Positions 6,187-13,320 of a DNA stretch of 20,558 bases are shown here, piece by piece (position 1 is the stretch's first letter; every line of letters starts with the position of its first letter). Both the position numbers and the translations under genes were made by a program. This DNA is from JBMCWH01 sp048621635 (GTDB lineage Bacteria; Patescibacteriota; WWE3; JAUXAW01; JAYEID01), in assembly GCA_048621635.1 (NCBI GenBank), contig JBMCWH010000011.1:1-20558 (forward strand). The letters run 5' to 3'. The notes beneath the pieces are model-generated. The model did not search any database. It saw only the letters and a program-made list of their open reading frames with translations, and was not told the DNA's origin.

Positions 6187-6215
6187 ATTATATTACGAAG
6201 ATTGAACACTTTGAA
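6187..6215 (-). promoter_or_regulatory. hsp20 promoter
   Basis: On the minus strand TTCAAA (6215-6210), a 17-bp spacer, TATAAT (6192-6187). Start is expected near 6180, giving a leader of about 95 nt that carries the decamer repeat and the Shine-Dalgarno sequence. Confidence 0.6.
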
Positions 6216-6271
6216 AAAACACTGAAAACATAACTCTTTATCTATTATCAGAGTAGCAAGGAGAGTGATAG

Positions 6272-6300
6272 TTGTCAAGCTTTTCTTGCTGTGCTATCTT
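6272..6300 (+). promoter_or_regulatory. Extended -10 promoter of the PEGA-SH3b gene, leaderless
   Basis: TTGTCA (6272-6277), a 17-bp spacer, TATCTT (6295-6300) with TG at 6292-6293. The ATG at 6308 lies 7 nt after the -10 box. The 11-mer TGCTATCTTGT recurs at 11739-11749 before the HIT gene. Confidence 0.7.
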
Positions 6301-6307
6301 GTTGATG

Positions 6308-7399
6308 ATGGCAGGGAAGATGAAAAAACTAATCATCCCTTTGGTTCTTCCTTTCTTGCTGGTTTTCGGGTTTCTCGTCTGGCAATTTTCTAAAAACCAG
6401 GCTCCCGATCCGGCAGCTCTTTCTGTTGTGTTGGAAGATGATTCTAAACTGGTTGTTTTAGATGGTAAGGAGCTGGGCGATACACCTTTTTTTTCTAGGG
6501 ATTTGGAGGCGGGAAATAAAGAAGTGAAGGTAGCTAGCTGGTCTGCCCAGTTGCGGCTTACTCCTGGAGCCTTGACCGCTGTCAATTTAGGAATGGGGCC
6601 CTCCCAAGCGCTTTCGAAAGAGGAGATTTTTTGGCTGGAGCAAGCAGAGGAAAGTCGTCTAGCCGTAACTACTGATCCAGAAGGTGCCCAGATTTGGATT
6701 GACGGAAAATTGCTGGGGGAAGCGCCGTATGCAGGAGAACTTGCTCCTGGTATTTATGAATTGCGAGTTCAGAAAAAAGATTACGAAGGTATAGCTTTGC
6801 GAGTACAGATACAGGAAGGTTACCGGTTAAATGCTTGGGTGAAGTTGAGGAGAAGGCCTGTTCCTGAGGAGGTTGTCTCTTTTCCTCCCTCTTCTTGGGG
6901 GCAAGAAAGCGAGGAAATTGCGTTTACAGTGGTTGATCTTTCTTTGTCCTCTTCTTATTTTTGGGAAGACCCGTCTCGTTGGGCCCAGGCGGCAACCTAT
7001 TGGTTCGCTAATCATCCGGAAGCGGAGATAGTTGATCTTTATTTAGATAGGGAGGGACGGTTTTTGGACAGCAGTGGTAAGGAAGTAGAAAGGCCGGAAA
7101 AAGAAAACGTGCGAATTGGTTACCTAGGAAAGCAAGGAGAAGATTTGCCGGAAGTAGTTCAGGAGGTTTTAGTATCTCTTTCTGGTGGAGAAGTAGGCCC
7201 TCAAAAGGTTCGTATTAAGTCTACCAGTGTTGGTTTTTTGCGTGTGCGTTCTGGTCCGGGAACGGCACATTCAGAAATTACTAGAATTAATCCTGGAAAT
7301 GAATTTCGGTTGTTAGACGAGGAAGCTGGTTGGTATAAGGTACAGATTGATGAGGAGACGGTCGGCTGGGTTACAAGCCGTTATGCAGAGAAATTGTAA
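6308..7399 (+). CDS. Membrane-anchored PEGA and SH3b domain surface protein
   Basis: A 363-residue exported protein. The N-terminus MKKLIIPLVLPFLLVFGFLV is an uncleaved signal anchor or signal peptide. A degenerate PEGA-like repeat follows (KLVVLDGKELGDTPF). A clear PEGA domain comes next (TTDPEGAQIWIDGKLLGEAP, then LAPGIYELRVQKKDYEG). The middle section I do not recognise. The C-terminus is a bacterial SH3b domain (FLRVRSGPGTAHSEI to GWYKVQIDEETVGWVTSRY), which usually binds peptidoglycan. PEGA domains are common on S-layer and surface proteins. ATG 6308 fits the leaderless promoter; ATG 6305 and ATG 6320 are alternatives. The 3' end overlaps the convergent helicase gene by 19 bp, so no terminator can lie between them. 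Confidence 0.85.
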   Translation: MAGKMKKLIIPLVLPFLLVFGFLVWQFSKNQAPDPAALSVVLEDDSKLVVLDGKELGDTPFFSRDLEAGNKEVKVASWSAQLRLTPGALTAVNLGMGPSQALSKEEIFWLEQAEESRLAVTTDPEGAQIWIDGKLLGEAPYAGELAPGIYELRVQKKDYEGIALRVQIQEGYRLNAWVKLRRRPVPEEVVSFPPSSWGQESEEIAFTVVDLSLSSSYFWEDPSRWAQAATYWFANHPEAEIVDLYLDREGRFLDSSGKEVERPEKENVRIGYLGKQGEDLPEVVQEVLVSLSGGEVGPQKVRIKSTSVGFLRVRSGPGTAHSEITRINPGNEFRLLDEEAGWYKVQIDEETVGWVTSRYAEKL

Positions 7400-9279
7400 C
7401 TTCCTCTATTGAGGTCGATTAGATTTTCTGGAATTTCACTTAGAAATCGTGAAGGTAAGTTGTGAGATGTTTTTCCAAAGTAAAGTCTCTTTTGGGCGTA
7501 GGTAAGGTATAATTCTTTTTGTGCGCGGGTCATTCCTACGTAGAGTAATCTTCTTTCTTCTTCCAATTCGGTAGTGTCAGTTAAAGAACGAGAATGAGGG
7601 AAAAGCCCCTCTTCCAGTCCAACAATGAAGACTACGGGAAATTCTAAACCTTTGGCCGCGTGTAGAGTCATTAAAGTTACTGGTGGGACATTGTCTGCCA
7701 TGGAATCTGTTTGGGGGATAAACATATTTGAGGTACCTCCTGGGCGGCGAGCGCTTTCAATAAGGGTGACGCTTTCTAGGAAGCTTTCCAAGTTCGGGAA
7801 TTTGGAAGCGACAGAGCGAAGCTCTTTTACGTTTTCAATACGATCTTCGTTTTCTTCAGAGCCATCTTCTAACCATTCCAAATATTTTGTTTGTTCTAGA
7901 ATTTTATCCATTATTTCCAATGGGGTATAGTTATCTTTATCCTCTAGTAATTTTAGTAAATTAAATTCAAAGTGTTTGTCTACTTCTTTTAAATTCCAGC
8001 CAGTTTCTCGAATTTCTTGTTGTGTTACATTTCCTACTCTTCGTGGCGGGACATTAATTATCCTTTCTAAGCTTAGGGTATCCTGGGGATTTTCTATAAT
8101 ACGTAAATAAGAAAGTATATCTTTAATTTCCTTGCGTTCATAGAATTTCACCCCTCCTACAAGTTGGTAAGGGATTCCTTGGTGGATAAACGTTTCTTCT
8201 AAGGCACGTGACTGAGCATTAGTTCTGTAAAGAACAGCAACTCGTTCCGGTCCGTTTAATGTCTGCTTTTTGATTTTGTTAGTTAAGTATTGAGCTTCAT
8301 CTTTTTCGCTTTGTGCTTCGTACAGCTTAATCTTGGAACCTTTTTCGTTATCCGTCCATAAATCTAACGAGATATGGGTGTGGTTATTTTCAATTACATT
8401 TTTTGCTGCGGTAATTATTGTTTTTGTGGAACGGTAATTCTTTTCTAGTCGGTAGATTTGCGCGTCCGGCCAATCTGTTTGGAAGTTTAAGATATTTCTG
8501 AAATCAGCTCCGCGCCAGCCAAAAATCGCTTGTGAAACATCCCCTACTACATGTAGATTACGGTGTTTTTCTGCTAAAATTTTAACAAATGTGTATTGAG
8601 CGTGATTGGTGTCTTGATATTCATCCACTAGCAGATAGTTAAAGTGTGTTTGCCATTTTTTCCGTATTTTGCTGTTTTCTTGGAATAGTTGAACTGTACG
8701 GAAAATGAGATCGCCGAAATCCAATGCTTGATTATTTTTGAGCATTTTCTGGTAATCAGGGTAGATGCTGGCAACCTGTTGCTGGAAATATCCTCGCGCA
8801 TACCCGCGGTATTCTTCGGGTCCGATTAATTCGTTTTTTGCGCTGGAAATGGTTGTCAGCACTGCGCGCGGTTTAGTTTTTTTTGAAGAAATTCCTCGCG
8901 CATCCAATATTTTTTTAATTAATTTTTTAGAATCCGTGGTATCGTAGATAACAAAATTTTTTGATATGTCCCCTTGCGCGCCATCGTTACGTAGAATACG
9001 TGCACATAAGGAGTGAAAAGTTCCTAGCCAAGAGGGGGCAGATTCTTGCCCACAAAGGTGGGTGATGCGGGTTTTCATCTCGTCTGCGGCTTTGTTGGTG
9101 AAGGTTACGGCCATGATTTTCTCCGGTCCAATTTCTTTTTCTTTGATTAGGTAAGCTATTTTGTGTGTGAGGCAGCGCGTTTTTCCTGAGCCTGGACCAG
9201 CAGCAATAAGCATAGGGCCTTCTGTTTTTTGGACAGCTTTTTTCTGTTGATCATTGAGCTTTTTTAATATCTTACTCAT
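7381..9279 (-). CDS. uvrD: UvrD/PcrA-family superfamily 1A DNA helicase
   Basis: A 632-residue 3'-5' helicase for nucleotide-excision and replication repair. Motifs in order: LNDQQKKAV Q-motif region near residue 8, Walker A GPGSGKT (28-34), TFTNKAADEM, Walker B DEYQD (219-223), motif III GDVSQAIFGWRGAD (246-259), motif IV KNYRST, then TLMTLHAAKGLEFPVVF and LLYVGMTRAQ near the end. It is about 90-100 residues shorter than PcrA/UvrD of model bacteria and lacks their C-terminal Tudor-like extension, which binds RNA polymerase. ATG 9279 has an extended -10 box 10 nt upstream. PcrA, UvrD and the related Rep cannot be separated with certainty here. Confidence 0.93.
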   Translation of the reverse strand: MSKILKKLNDQQKKAVQKTEGPMLIAAGPGSGKTRCLTHKIAYLIKEKEIGPEKIMAVTFTNKAADEMKTRITHLCGQESAPSWLGTFHSLCARILRNDGAQGDISKNFVIYDTTDSKKLIKKILDARGISSKKTKPRAVLTTISSAKNELIGPEEYRGYARGYFQQQVASIYPDYQKMLKNNQALDFGDLIFRTVQLFQENSKIRKKWQTHFNYLLVDEYQDTNHAQYTFVKILAEKHRNLHVVGDVSQAIFGWRGADFRNILNFQTDWPDAQIYRLEKNYRSTKTIITAAKNVIENNHTHISLDLWTDNEKGSKIKLYEAQSEKDEAQYLTNKIKKQTLNGPERVAVLYRTNAQSRALEETFIHQGIPYQLVGGVKFYERKEIKDILSYLRIIENPQDTLSLERIINVPPRRVGNVTQQEIRETGWNLKEVDKHFEFNLLKLLEDKDNYTPLEIMDKILEQTKYLEWLEDGSEENEDRIENVKELRSVASKFPNLESFLESVTLIESARRPGGTSNMFIPQTDSMADNVPPVTLMTLHAAKGLEFPVVFIVGLEEGLFPHSRSLTDTTELEEERRLLYVGMTRAQKELYLTYAQKRLYFGKTSHNLPSRFLSEIPENLIDLNRGSYNFSA

Positions 9280-9289
9280 AGCAGAAATA

Positions 9290-9298
9290 AGTATAACA
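9290..9298 (-). promoter_or_regulatory. Extended -10 promoter of uvrD, near-leaderless
   Basis: On the minus strand TG-T-TATACT, with 10 nt between the hexamer and the ATG at 9279. No good -35 is seen, as is common with extended -10 promoters. The transcript would carry only about 2-3 leader bases. Confidence 0.6.
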
Positions 9299-9301
9299 AA
9301 T

Positions 9302-9660
9302 CAGCTTTCAGCCGAAAGATGAAATTTGATTAACTGACAGAAAATGAATCTTGATTAATTGATTAAATAATTAACTGATTAGATTATTTGTGATTTGTGA
9401 ATGGTACTACTCACTTAATTATTAAATTTGTTGAAGATGTCGAAAATGTTCAATCGCTCGCTGCGCTCACTCGTTCAAGATGTTCAACACAACCCATTCA
9501 ATTATTCAATTAGTTAACGGACTGCTCGTTACCCGTTATACGAAATACGAACCCTTTTTGTAATTTGGTGCTTAATGCTTAATGCTTAATGCTTACTACT
9601 TCCCACTTCCTACCCTTAAAGGGACCCTTAGGGTCTAGCTACTTTCTACTAATCTCTAGT
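9302..9660. repeat. Long degenerate heptanucleotide array
   Basis: The clearest runs are GCTTAAT three times then GCTTACT, ACTTCCC, ACTTCCT (9570-9611); CGTTACC, CGTTATA, CGAAATA, CGAACCC (9527-9554); ATTTGTG twice (9386-9399); CAGCTTT, CAGCCGA (9302-9315); and TAGCTAC, TTTCTAC, TAATCTC, TAGTTTC near 9637. Seven-base phase can be followed through much of the region with occasional slips. In the most AT-rich parts the phase is less certain. Confidence 0.65.
9430..9475 (+). repeat. Interspersed repeat, copy A
   Basis: GAAGATGTCGAAAATGTTCA followed by ATCGCTCGCTGCGCTCACTC. A second copy lies inverted at 13391-13430. Over 38 aligned positions I count 31 identities, and all seven differences are transitions. 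Confidence 0.6.
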
Positions 9661-9780
9661 TTCTTTCTTAAAAGATTCTTGAAAGATTCTTGGATTTTCG
9701 ATCACAACCAGAAAGTAAACTTATCTCTTTTTAAAGTCTTTTAAAGAATTTTTTTGTATGTTACTCTTTTTACAGAACCA

Positions 9781-10854
9781 ATGACAAAAATTGCAATTAA
9801 TGGTTTTGGCAGAATAGGGCGGGCGGCATTTGCCGCAGCCGCGGATTTACACGGATTTGGAGACCGCCGCAGGCGGTCAGAACGGATTAACGCAGATAAT
9901 TTAAAGGTGGTGGCGATTAATGATTTGGTTGAGGGAGAACAACTTGCCAATTTGCTCAAGTACGATTCTGTCTACGGGGTGGCAGATAAAGATATAACTG
10001 CTGAAACCTCTTCTGCAGATAACTTTTTAAAAACTGGTAGAAAGAAAATTCGTCTACTTTCTGAAAAAGATCCTGCTGAATTACCTTGGCGGGAGTTGGG
10101 TGTGGATATTGTTTTAGAATGCTCAGGGGTTTTTACTGAATTTGAACAGGCTCGTAAACACATTTCTGCGGGGGCAAGAAAGGTTATTATTTCCGCTAAT
10201 GGCAAAGGGGAGGGGTTAACCGTTGTTTTGGGTACTTCTGGAGCTGAAGATAAGTTAAAGATTGCTAGTTCTGACGTTGTTTCTAACGCCTCCTGTACAA
10301 CGAACTGTATTGCGCCTATTATGCAAATTCTTAATGATGAATTTGGGGTTTCGAAATCTTTAATGACTACGAATCATGCTTACACCTCTACACAAAATTT
10401 GGTTGATGGGCCGAGTAGGAAAGATATGCGGAGAGCGCGTGCTGCTGCAGTTAATGCGATTCCTACCACTACTGGGTCTGCTGTTGCAGCAGGGAAAGTT
10501 GTCCCCGAGATAGATGATAAGTTTGATGGAATCGCTGTTCGCGTTCCTGTCCCTTGCGGCTCATTATCAGATATTACTGCCCTTTTAGAGGAACGGGTTA
10601 CAGTAGAAAAAGTTAATCAGGCTTTTGAAGATGCAGAAACTTTGCCCCGGTATCGCGGTATTGTTGAATATTCGGAGGACCCGTTAGTTTCTTCAGATAT
10701 TATTGGTAATCCGTATTCTGCGGTTTTTGATTCTTCCTTTACTAGAGTGGTAGGCGGCAATCTAGTTAAACTTTTAGCTTGGTATGATAATGAATGGGCT
10801 TATGCTTGTCGTCTCGTTGAACTTGCCCAATTGATTGGTGAAGAAATATCGTAA
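9781..10854 (+). CDS. gap: Glyceraldehyde-3-phosphate dehydrogenase with repeat-derived insertion
   Basis: A 357-residue phosphorylating GAPDH that turns glyceraldehyde 3-phosphate, NAD and phosphate into 1,3-bisphosphoglycerate. The Rossmann start INGFGRIGR (residues 6-14), the active site ASCTTNC with C172, the partner H199 in TTNHAYTSTQ, and the C-terminal WYDNEWAYACR are all intact. Family members are usually about 330-340 residues. The excess lies between AAF (residue 17) and VVAINDL (43), where a basic stretch including GDRRRRSER replaces the short helix-turn. This stretch is encoded by an interspersed palindromic repeat (9841-9897) read in frame. ATG 9781 gives the standard N-terminus MTKIAINGFG. 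The SDR gene follows after 42 nt. Confidence 0.95.
   Translation: MTKIAINGFGRIGRAAFAAAADLHGFGDRRRRSERINADNLKVVAINDLVEGEQLANLLKYDSVYGVADKDITAETSSADNFLKTGRKKIRLLSEKDPAELPWRELGVDIVLECSGVFTEFEQARKHISAGARKVIISANGKGEGLTVVLGTSGAEDKLKIASSDVVSNASCTTNCIAPIMQILNDEFGVSKSLMTTNHAYTSTQNLVDGPSRKDMRRARAAAVNAIPTTTGSAVAAGKVVPEIDDKFDGIAVRVPVPCGSLSDITALLEERVTVEKVNQAFEDAETLPRYRGIVEYSEDPLVSSDIIGNPYSAVFDSSFTRVVGGNLVKLLAWYDNEWAYACRLVELAQLIGEEIS
9841..9897 (+). repeat. Palindromic interspersed repeat inside the gap reading frame
   Basis: GCGGATTTACACGGATTT (9841-9858), the perfect hairpin GACCGCC-GCA-GGCGGTC (9862-9878), then ACGGATTAACGCAGAT (9882-9897). The modules match the copy downstream of groEL (4128-4179). 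The element keeps the frame open and encodes extra residues absent from ordinary GAPDH. Confidence 0.75.
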
Positions 10855-10896
10855 TTGTTTTAAAAATAACCTGTTTGGAAAGTGAGGTGAGAACAT

Positions 10897-11661
10897 ATGT
10901 TTGATCTTTCTGGTAAATCTGCTGTTATTACTGGTGCCCGTCGTGGTATTGGTAAAGGTATTGCTTTTACTCTTGCCCAGGCTGGTGCAGATGTTGTTGT
11001 TTCTGATATTGATTTGGAAGACTGTGAAAAGACTTGCCAAGAAATTGTGGAAAAGACAGGTCAGTGTGCTGTGGCTTTTAAATGCGATGTTACAAAAAAA
11101 GAGGAAGTACATTCTTTAGTAGATAAAGTAGTGGGAGAATTTGGTAAGTTAGATATTTTGGTGAATAATGCCGGAATTGCACCCTTCCGAGAATTTTTGA
11201 AGATAAGTGAGGAGGAGTGGGATAAAGTTTTGGAAGTTAATCTTAAAGGGCAGTTTCTCTGTGCGCAAGTGGCAGCAAAGGAGATGGCTAAAAATGGTTG
11301 GGGGAGAATTATCAATATTGCTTCCATTGCCTCTGGGCAAGTTGGTGTTGGCTTTCCCCAGACTGCTCATTATACTGCTTCTAAGGGCGGGGTAACAGCT
11401 GTTACCGAGACTATGGCATTGGAACTCGGCCCTAAAGGTATCCGCGTTAATGCTATAGGGCCAGGGATAATTGCTACGGAAATGACTCAAGATATGCTTT
11501 CTGATGATGAGCAGAAAAGAGATCTTCTTGAGCGTACTCCGGTGGGTAGAATCGGCAAGCCGGAAGATATTGGCGCTGCGGCGGTCTATTTAGCTTCCGA
11601 GGAAGCTGACTTTGTAAATGGTGTGACTCTTTTCGTAGATGGAGGGTGGCTAGCTGGGTGA
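10897..11661 (+). CDS. Short-chain dehydrogenase/reductase, FabG-like
   Basis: A 254-residue classical SDR. The cofactor motif TGARRGIG (12-19), NNAG (90-93), the catalytic serine in INIASIASG (S143 or S146), and Y159 with K163 in YTASK are all present. D37 after the second strand suggests NAD(H) preference. The C-terminal VNGVTLFVDGGW is typical of 3-oxoacyl-ACP reductases and of many sugar or alcohol dehydrogenases, so the substrate stays open. No other fatty-acid synthesis gene is in the window. The ATG has a good ribosome-binding site, GAGGTG, 7 nt upstream. It lies 42 nt after gap and is probably cotranscribed with it. Confidence 0.88.
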   Translation: MFDLSGKSAVITGARRGIGKGIAFTLAQAGADVVVSDIDLEDCEKTCQEIVEKTGQCAVAFKCDVTKKEEVHSLVDKVVGEFGKLDILVNNAGIAPFREFLKISEEEWDKVLEVNLKGQFLCAQVAAKEMAKNGWGRIINIASIASGQVGVGFPQTAHYTASKGGVTAVTETMALELGPKGIRVNAIGPGIIATEMTQDMLSDDEQKRDLLERTPVGRIGKPEDIGAAAVYLASEEADFVNGVTLFVDGGWLAG

Positions 11662-11666
11662 AACGA

Positions 11667-11708
11667 ACGCTAATTAACGCGAATGATAGCGCGAATTTAC
11701 GCAAAAAA
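11667..11708. repeat. Decamer repeat after the SDR gene
   Basis: Units ACGCTAATTA, ACGCGAATGA, (TA), GCGCGAATTT, ACGCAAAAAA, starting 6 bp after the SDR stop codon. Same family as the hsp20 leader repeat at 6111-6153. Its A-rich end is not preceded by a convincing hairpin, so I do not call a terminator. Confidence 0.6.
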
Positions 11709-11738
11709 AGGAGTACATTATTATAGGTTGCTGAATCA

Positions 11739-11747
11739 TGCTATCTT
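11739..11747 (+). promoter_or_regulatory. Extended -10 promoter of the HIT gene
   Basis: TG-C-TATCTT, sharing TGCTATCTTGT exactly with the PEGA-SH3b promoter. The -35 region is weak. Here the gene's ATG is 34 nt away, but another ATG lies 7 nt downstream at 11755. Confidence 0.55.
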
Positions 11748-11756
11748 GTGTTTGAT

Positions 11757-11784
11757 GCTTACTACTTACTTCTGACTACTTATG
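11757..11784. repeat. Heptamer units running into the HIT start codon
   Basis: GCTTACT, ACTTACT, TCTGACT, ACTTATG: four units, the last containing the HIT start codon. GCTTACT also occurs at 9591-9597 in the long array. ATG 11755 at the left end opens a six-codon frame (MLTTYF, stop TGA at 11773-11775). Confidence 0.55.
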
Positions 11785-12234
11785 TCTGGACAAAGTTGTA
11801 TCTTCTGTAAAATTGCAAAAGGTGAAGTCTCTGCGCATAAAATTTACGAAGACAAGGAATTCCTTGCTTTTTTGGATATAAATCCTAATGTTTACGGAAT
11901 GACAATTCTTGTAACAAAGGAGCACTACCCGTCCTATTTATTTGGAGTGGCGGAGGATGTCTATGAACGGATGATGGAAACTGCTCGGAAAGTGGCAAGG
12001 CTTCTCGATGAAAAGTTGGATGTGCAAAGAACAGCGATGGTGATGGAGGGAATGGGAATAAATCACGCGCATATTAAACTTTATCCTTTGCACGGATTGG
12101 ACGAAAACTTTCAGGAAATGTGGAGCGAAGACCGGGTTTATTTTGACAAATATCCAGGTTATGTAACCACTAAACTCGGTCCAGAGGCAGAGCAAGATGA
12201 ATTGGAAACATTGGCGGAGAAGATTCGCGATTAG
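11782..12234 (+). CDS. HIT-family nucleotide-binding protein with altered histidine triad
   Basis: A 150-residue cytoplasmic HIT-superfamily protein, a group that hydrolyses nucleoside phosphoramidates or dinucleotides. The N-terminal CIFCKIAKGE with C6 and C9, plus H48 in TKEHYPSY, resembles the zinc site of Hint-type proteins. The signature reads INHAHIKLYP, with H95 and H97 (the latter aligned with the nucleophile) but K99 where the third histidine of HxHxH is expected. It may still be active through H97, or have a changed leaving-group specificity. Its promoter is separate from the SDR gene's, and a terminator-like hairpin follows. Confidence 0.85.
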   Translation: MSGQSCIFCKIAKGEVSAHKIYEDKEFLAFLDINPNVYGMTILVTKEHYPSYLFGVAEDVYERMMETARKVARLLDEKLDVQRTAMVMEGMGINHAHIKLYPLHGLDENFQEMWSEDRVYFDKYPGYVTTKLGPEAEQDELETLAEKIRD

Positions 12235-12248
12235 TTTGGGTTGAAGTA

Positions 12249-12301
12249 ACGAGCTCGTTGTTCTAAACCCAACGTGGTTCTGGGCTTAGCTCGTGTTTTT
12301 T
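12249..12301 (+). terminator. Probable terminator after the HIT gene
   Basis: ACGAGCT (12249-12255) pairs with AGCTCGT (12288-12294), enclosing an inner hairpin CCCA / TGGG, and is followed by GTTTTTT. The loop is large for a simple terminator, but the T-run is well placed. Confidence 0.55.
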
Positions 12302-12341
12302 GAAAGCGCAGACTGAAGTTCACTACTTCCTTTCCTAAGTA

Positions 12342-13229
12342 ATGAGACAGTTAAGCAGTCGAACAATTTCTGAAGATATTTTAGAGCAAATCTATCCTGA
12401 GCGTTCAGCAGCTGCCCATAAAGGTAATTTTGGCCATCTTTTGGTTATTGGTGGATCCATGATGTATTCAGGATCTCCCGCTTTCAACGCCTTGGCTGCT
12501 TACCGAGTGGGGGTTGATTTGGTTACGGTTGTTGCTCCACACCGGGCAGCAAATATTATTGTCTCTTTTTCTCCTGATTTAATAACTTATCCCGTGGAAG
12601 GGGATTTTTTTACGCCCGATCACTTGGGGGAAATTGAGACTTTATCAGAAGGTACGGATGCGATAGTTATCGGTGGCGGAATGGGAAGAAATGAAGAAAC
12701 AATGGAATTTGTACAGCGTGTTTTTGCACGAATTGACAAACCTTTTGTAGTCGATGCAGATGCTTTTTATGCATTGGAGGAACACGAAGCAAGACAGCAG
12801 ATTGCTGAAGTAGATTTTTTTGAAGGGAAAGCTTCTATTCTTACGCCGCATGCGCATGAGTTTGAGGTACTAATGGGACAACGTTTAAATGAAGCTACAA
12901 ATCAACAAGTGTCTCAGATTGAGGATGCTGCTTCTGCAATGGAATCTGTAATTTTGCAAAAGGGTAATCCAGACATTATTTCTGATGGTGCTAGTACTCG
13001 AGTTAACCAGACAGGTAACCCCTATATGACTGTGGGAGGTACAGGGGATACTTTAGCTGGGATTTGCGGAGCCTATTTAGCCATGAGTCTTGATCCCTAC
13101 ACAGTAGCTTGTGCTGCTGCTTTTGTAAACGGCAAAGCCGGGGATTTAGCAGCTGCAAATTTAGGTCCGTCTTTAATGGCCTCTGATCTTCTCGCTTATC
13201 TTCCTCAAGCGATACAAACTAGCAGGTAA
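12342..13229 (+). CDS. nnrD: ADP-dependent (S)-NAD(P)H-hydrate dehydratase
   Basis: A 295-residue ribokinase-like protein of the YjeF C-terminal family, which turns hydrated, dead NADHX or NADPHX back into NAD(P)H using ADP. Signatures: HKGNFGHLLVIGGS (26-39), YSGSPAFNALAAYRVGVDLV, VVDADAFYAL near 137-145, LTPHAHEFEVLMG (168-179), and the GNPYMTVGGTGD loop with catalytic D236. The N-terminal epimerase domain (NnrE) found in fused YjeF is missing, and no separate nnrE is visible here. GAPDH, encoded nearby, is a known source of NADHX. The GPGLG-type glycine motif reads GGGMGR. ATG 12342 has no Shine-Dalgarno sequence. Confidence 0.92.
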   Translation: MRQLSSRTISEDILEQIYPERSAAAHKGNFGHLLVIGGSMMYSGSPAFNALAAYRVGVDLVTVVAPHRAANIIVSFSPDLITYPVEGDFFTPDHLGEIETLSEGTDAIVIGGGMGRNEETMEFVQRVFARIDKPFVVDADAFYALEEHEARQQIAEVDFFEGKASILTPHAHEFEVLMGQRLNEATNQQVSQIEDAASAMESVILQKGNPDIISDGASTRVNQTGNPYMTVGGTGDTLAGICGAYLAMSLDPYTVACAAAFVNGKAGDLAAANLGPSLMASDLLAYLPQAIQTSR

Positions 13230-13236
13230 ATATAGA

Positions 13237-13320
13237 AACTGGGGACTAGAGGCTAGTAATTTTTAATTACCAATTTTAAATTTTAAATAAATAAATATTG
13301 CTCGACGGCTCAACCTGCCT
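13237..13320. repeat. Heptamer array after nnrD
   Basis: Starting 8 bp after the nnrD stop: AACTGGG, GACTAGA, GGCTAGT, AATTTTT, AATTACC, AATTTTA, AATTTTA, AATAAAT, AAATATT, GCTCGAC, GGCTCAA. Neighbouring units are related and the words drift along the array. Confidence 0.6.

Larger units (their letters stand above)
9280..9780. other. 500-bp repeat-rich non-coding region between uvrD and gap
   Basis: No protein or RNA gene can be supported. The region holds the uvrD promoter, long degenerate heptamer stretches, one copy of a larger interspersed repeat (9430-9475), small nested hairpins at 9613-9635 (CCCTTAAAGGG then GACCCTTAGGGTC), and an 11-bp tandem duplication (AAAGATTCTTG twice, 9671-9692). 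The gap promoter must lie near its right end; TG-T-TACTCT at 9759-9767 is a weak candidate. Confidence 0.6.

Noticed and set aside
6093..6278. 61-codon minus-strand frame upstream of hsp20
   Set aside because: It covers the hsp20 promoter, leader and decamer repeat, has no ribosome-binding site and no family resemblance.
5681..6300. IS element with inverted ends around hsp20
   Set aside because: The decamer words and hairpins suggest repeats, but there is no transposase and no matching terminal inverted repeats or target duplication.
9441..9490. CRISPR array
   Set aside because: The repeats are short, degenerate and not separated by unique spacers of constant length. No cas gene is present.
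12249..12301. Riboswitch before nnrD
   Set aside because: The hairpin is adjacent to the HIT stop codon and followed by a T-run, which fits a terminator better. I see no known riboswitch core.
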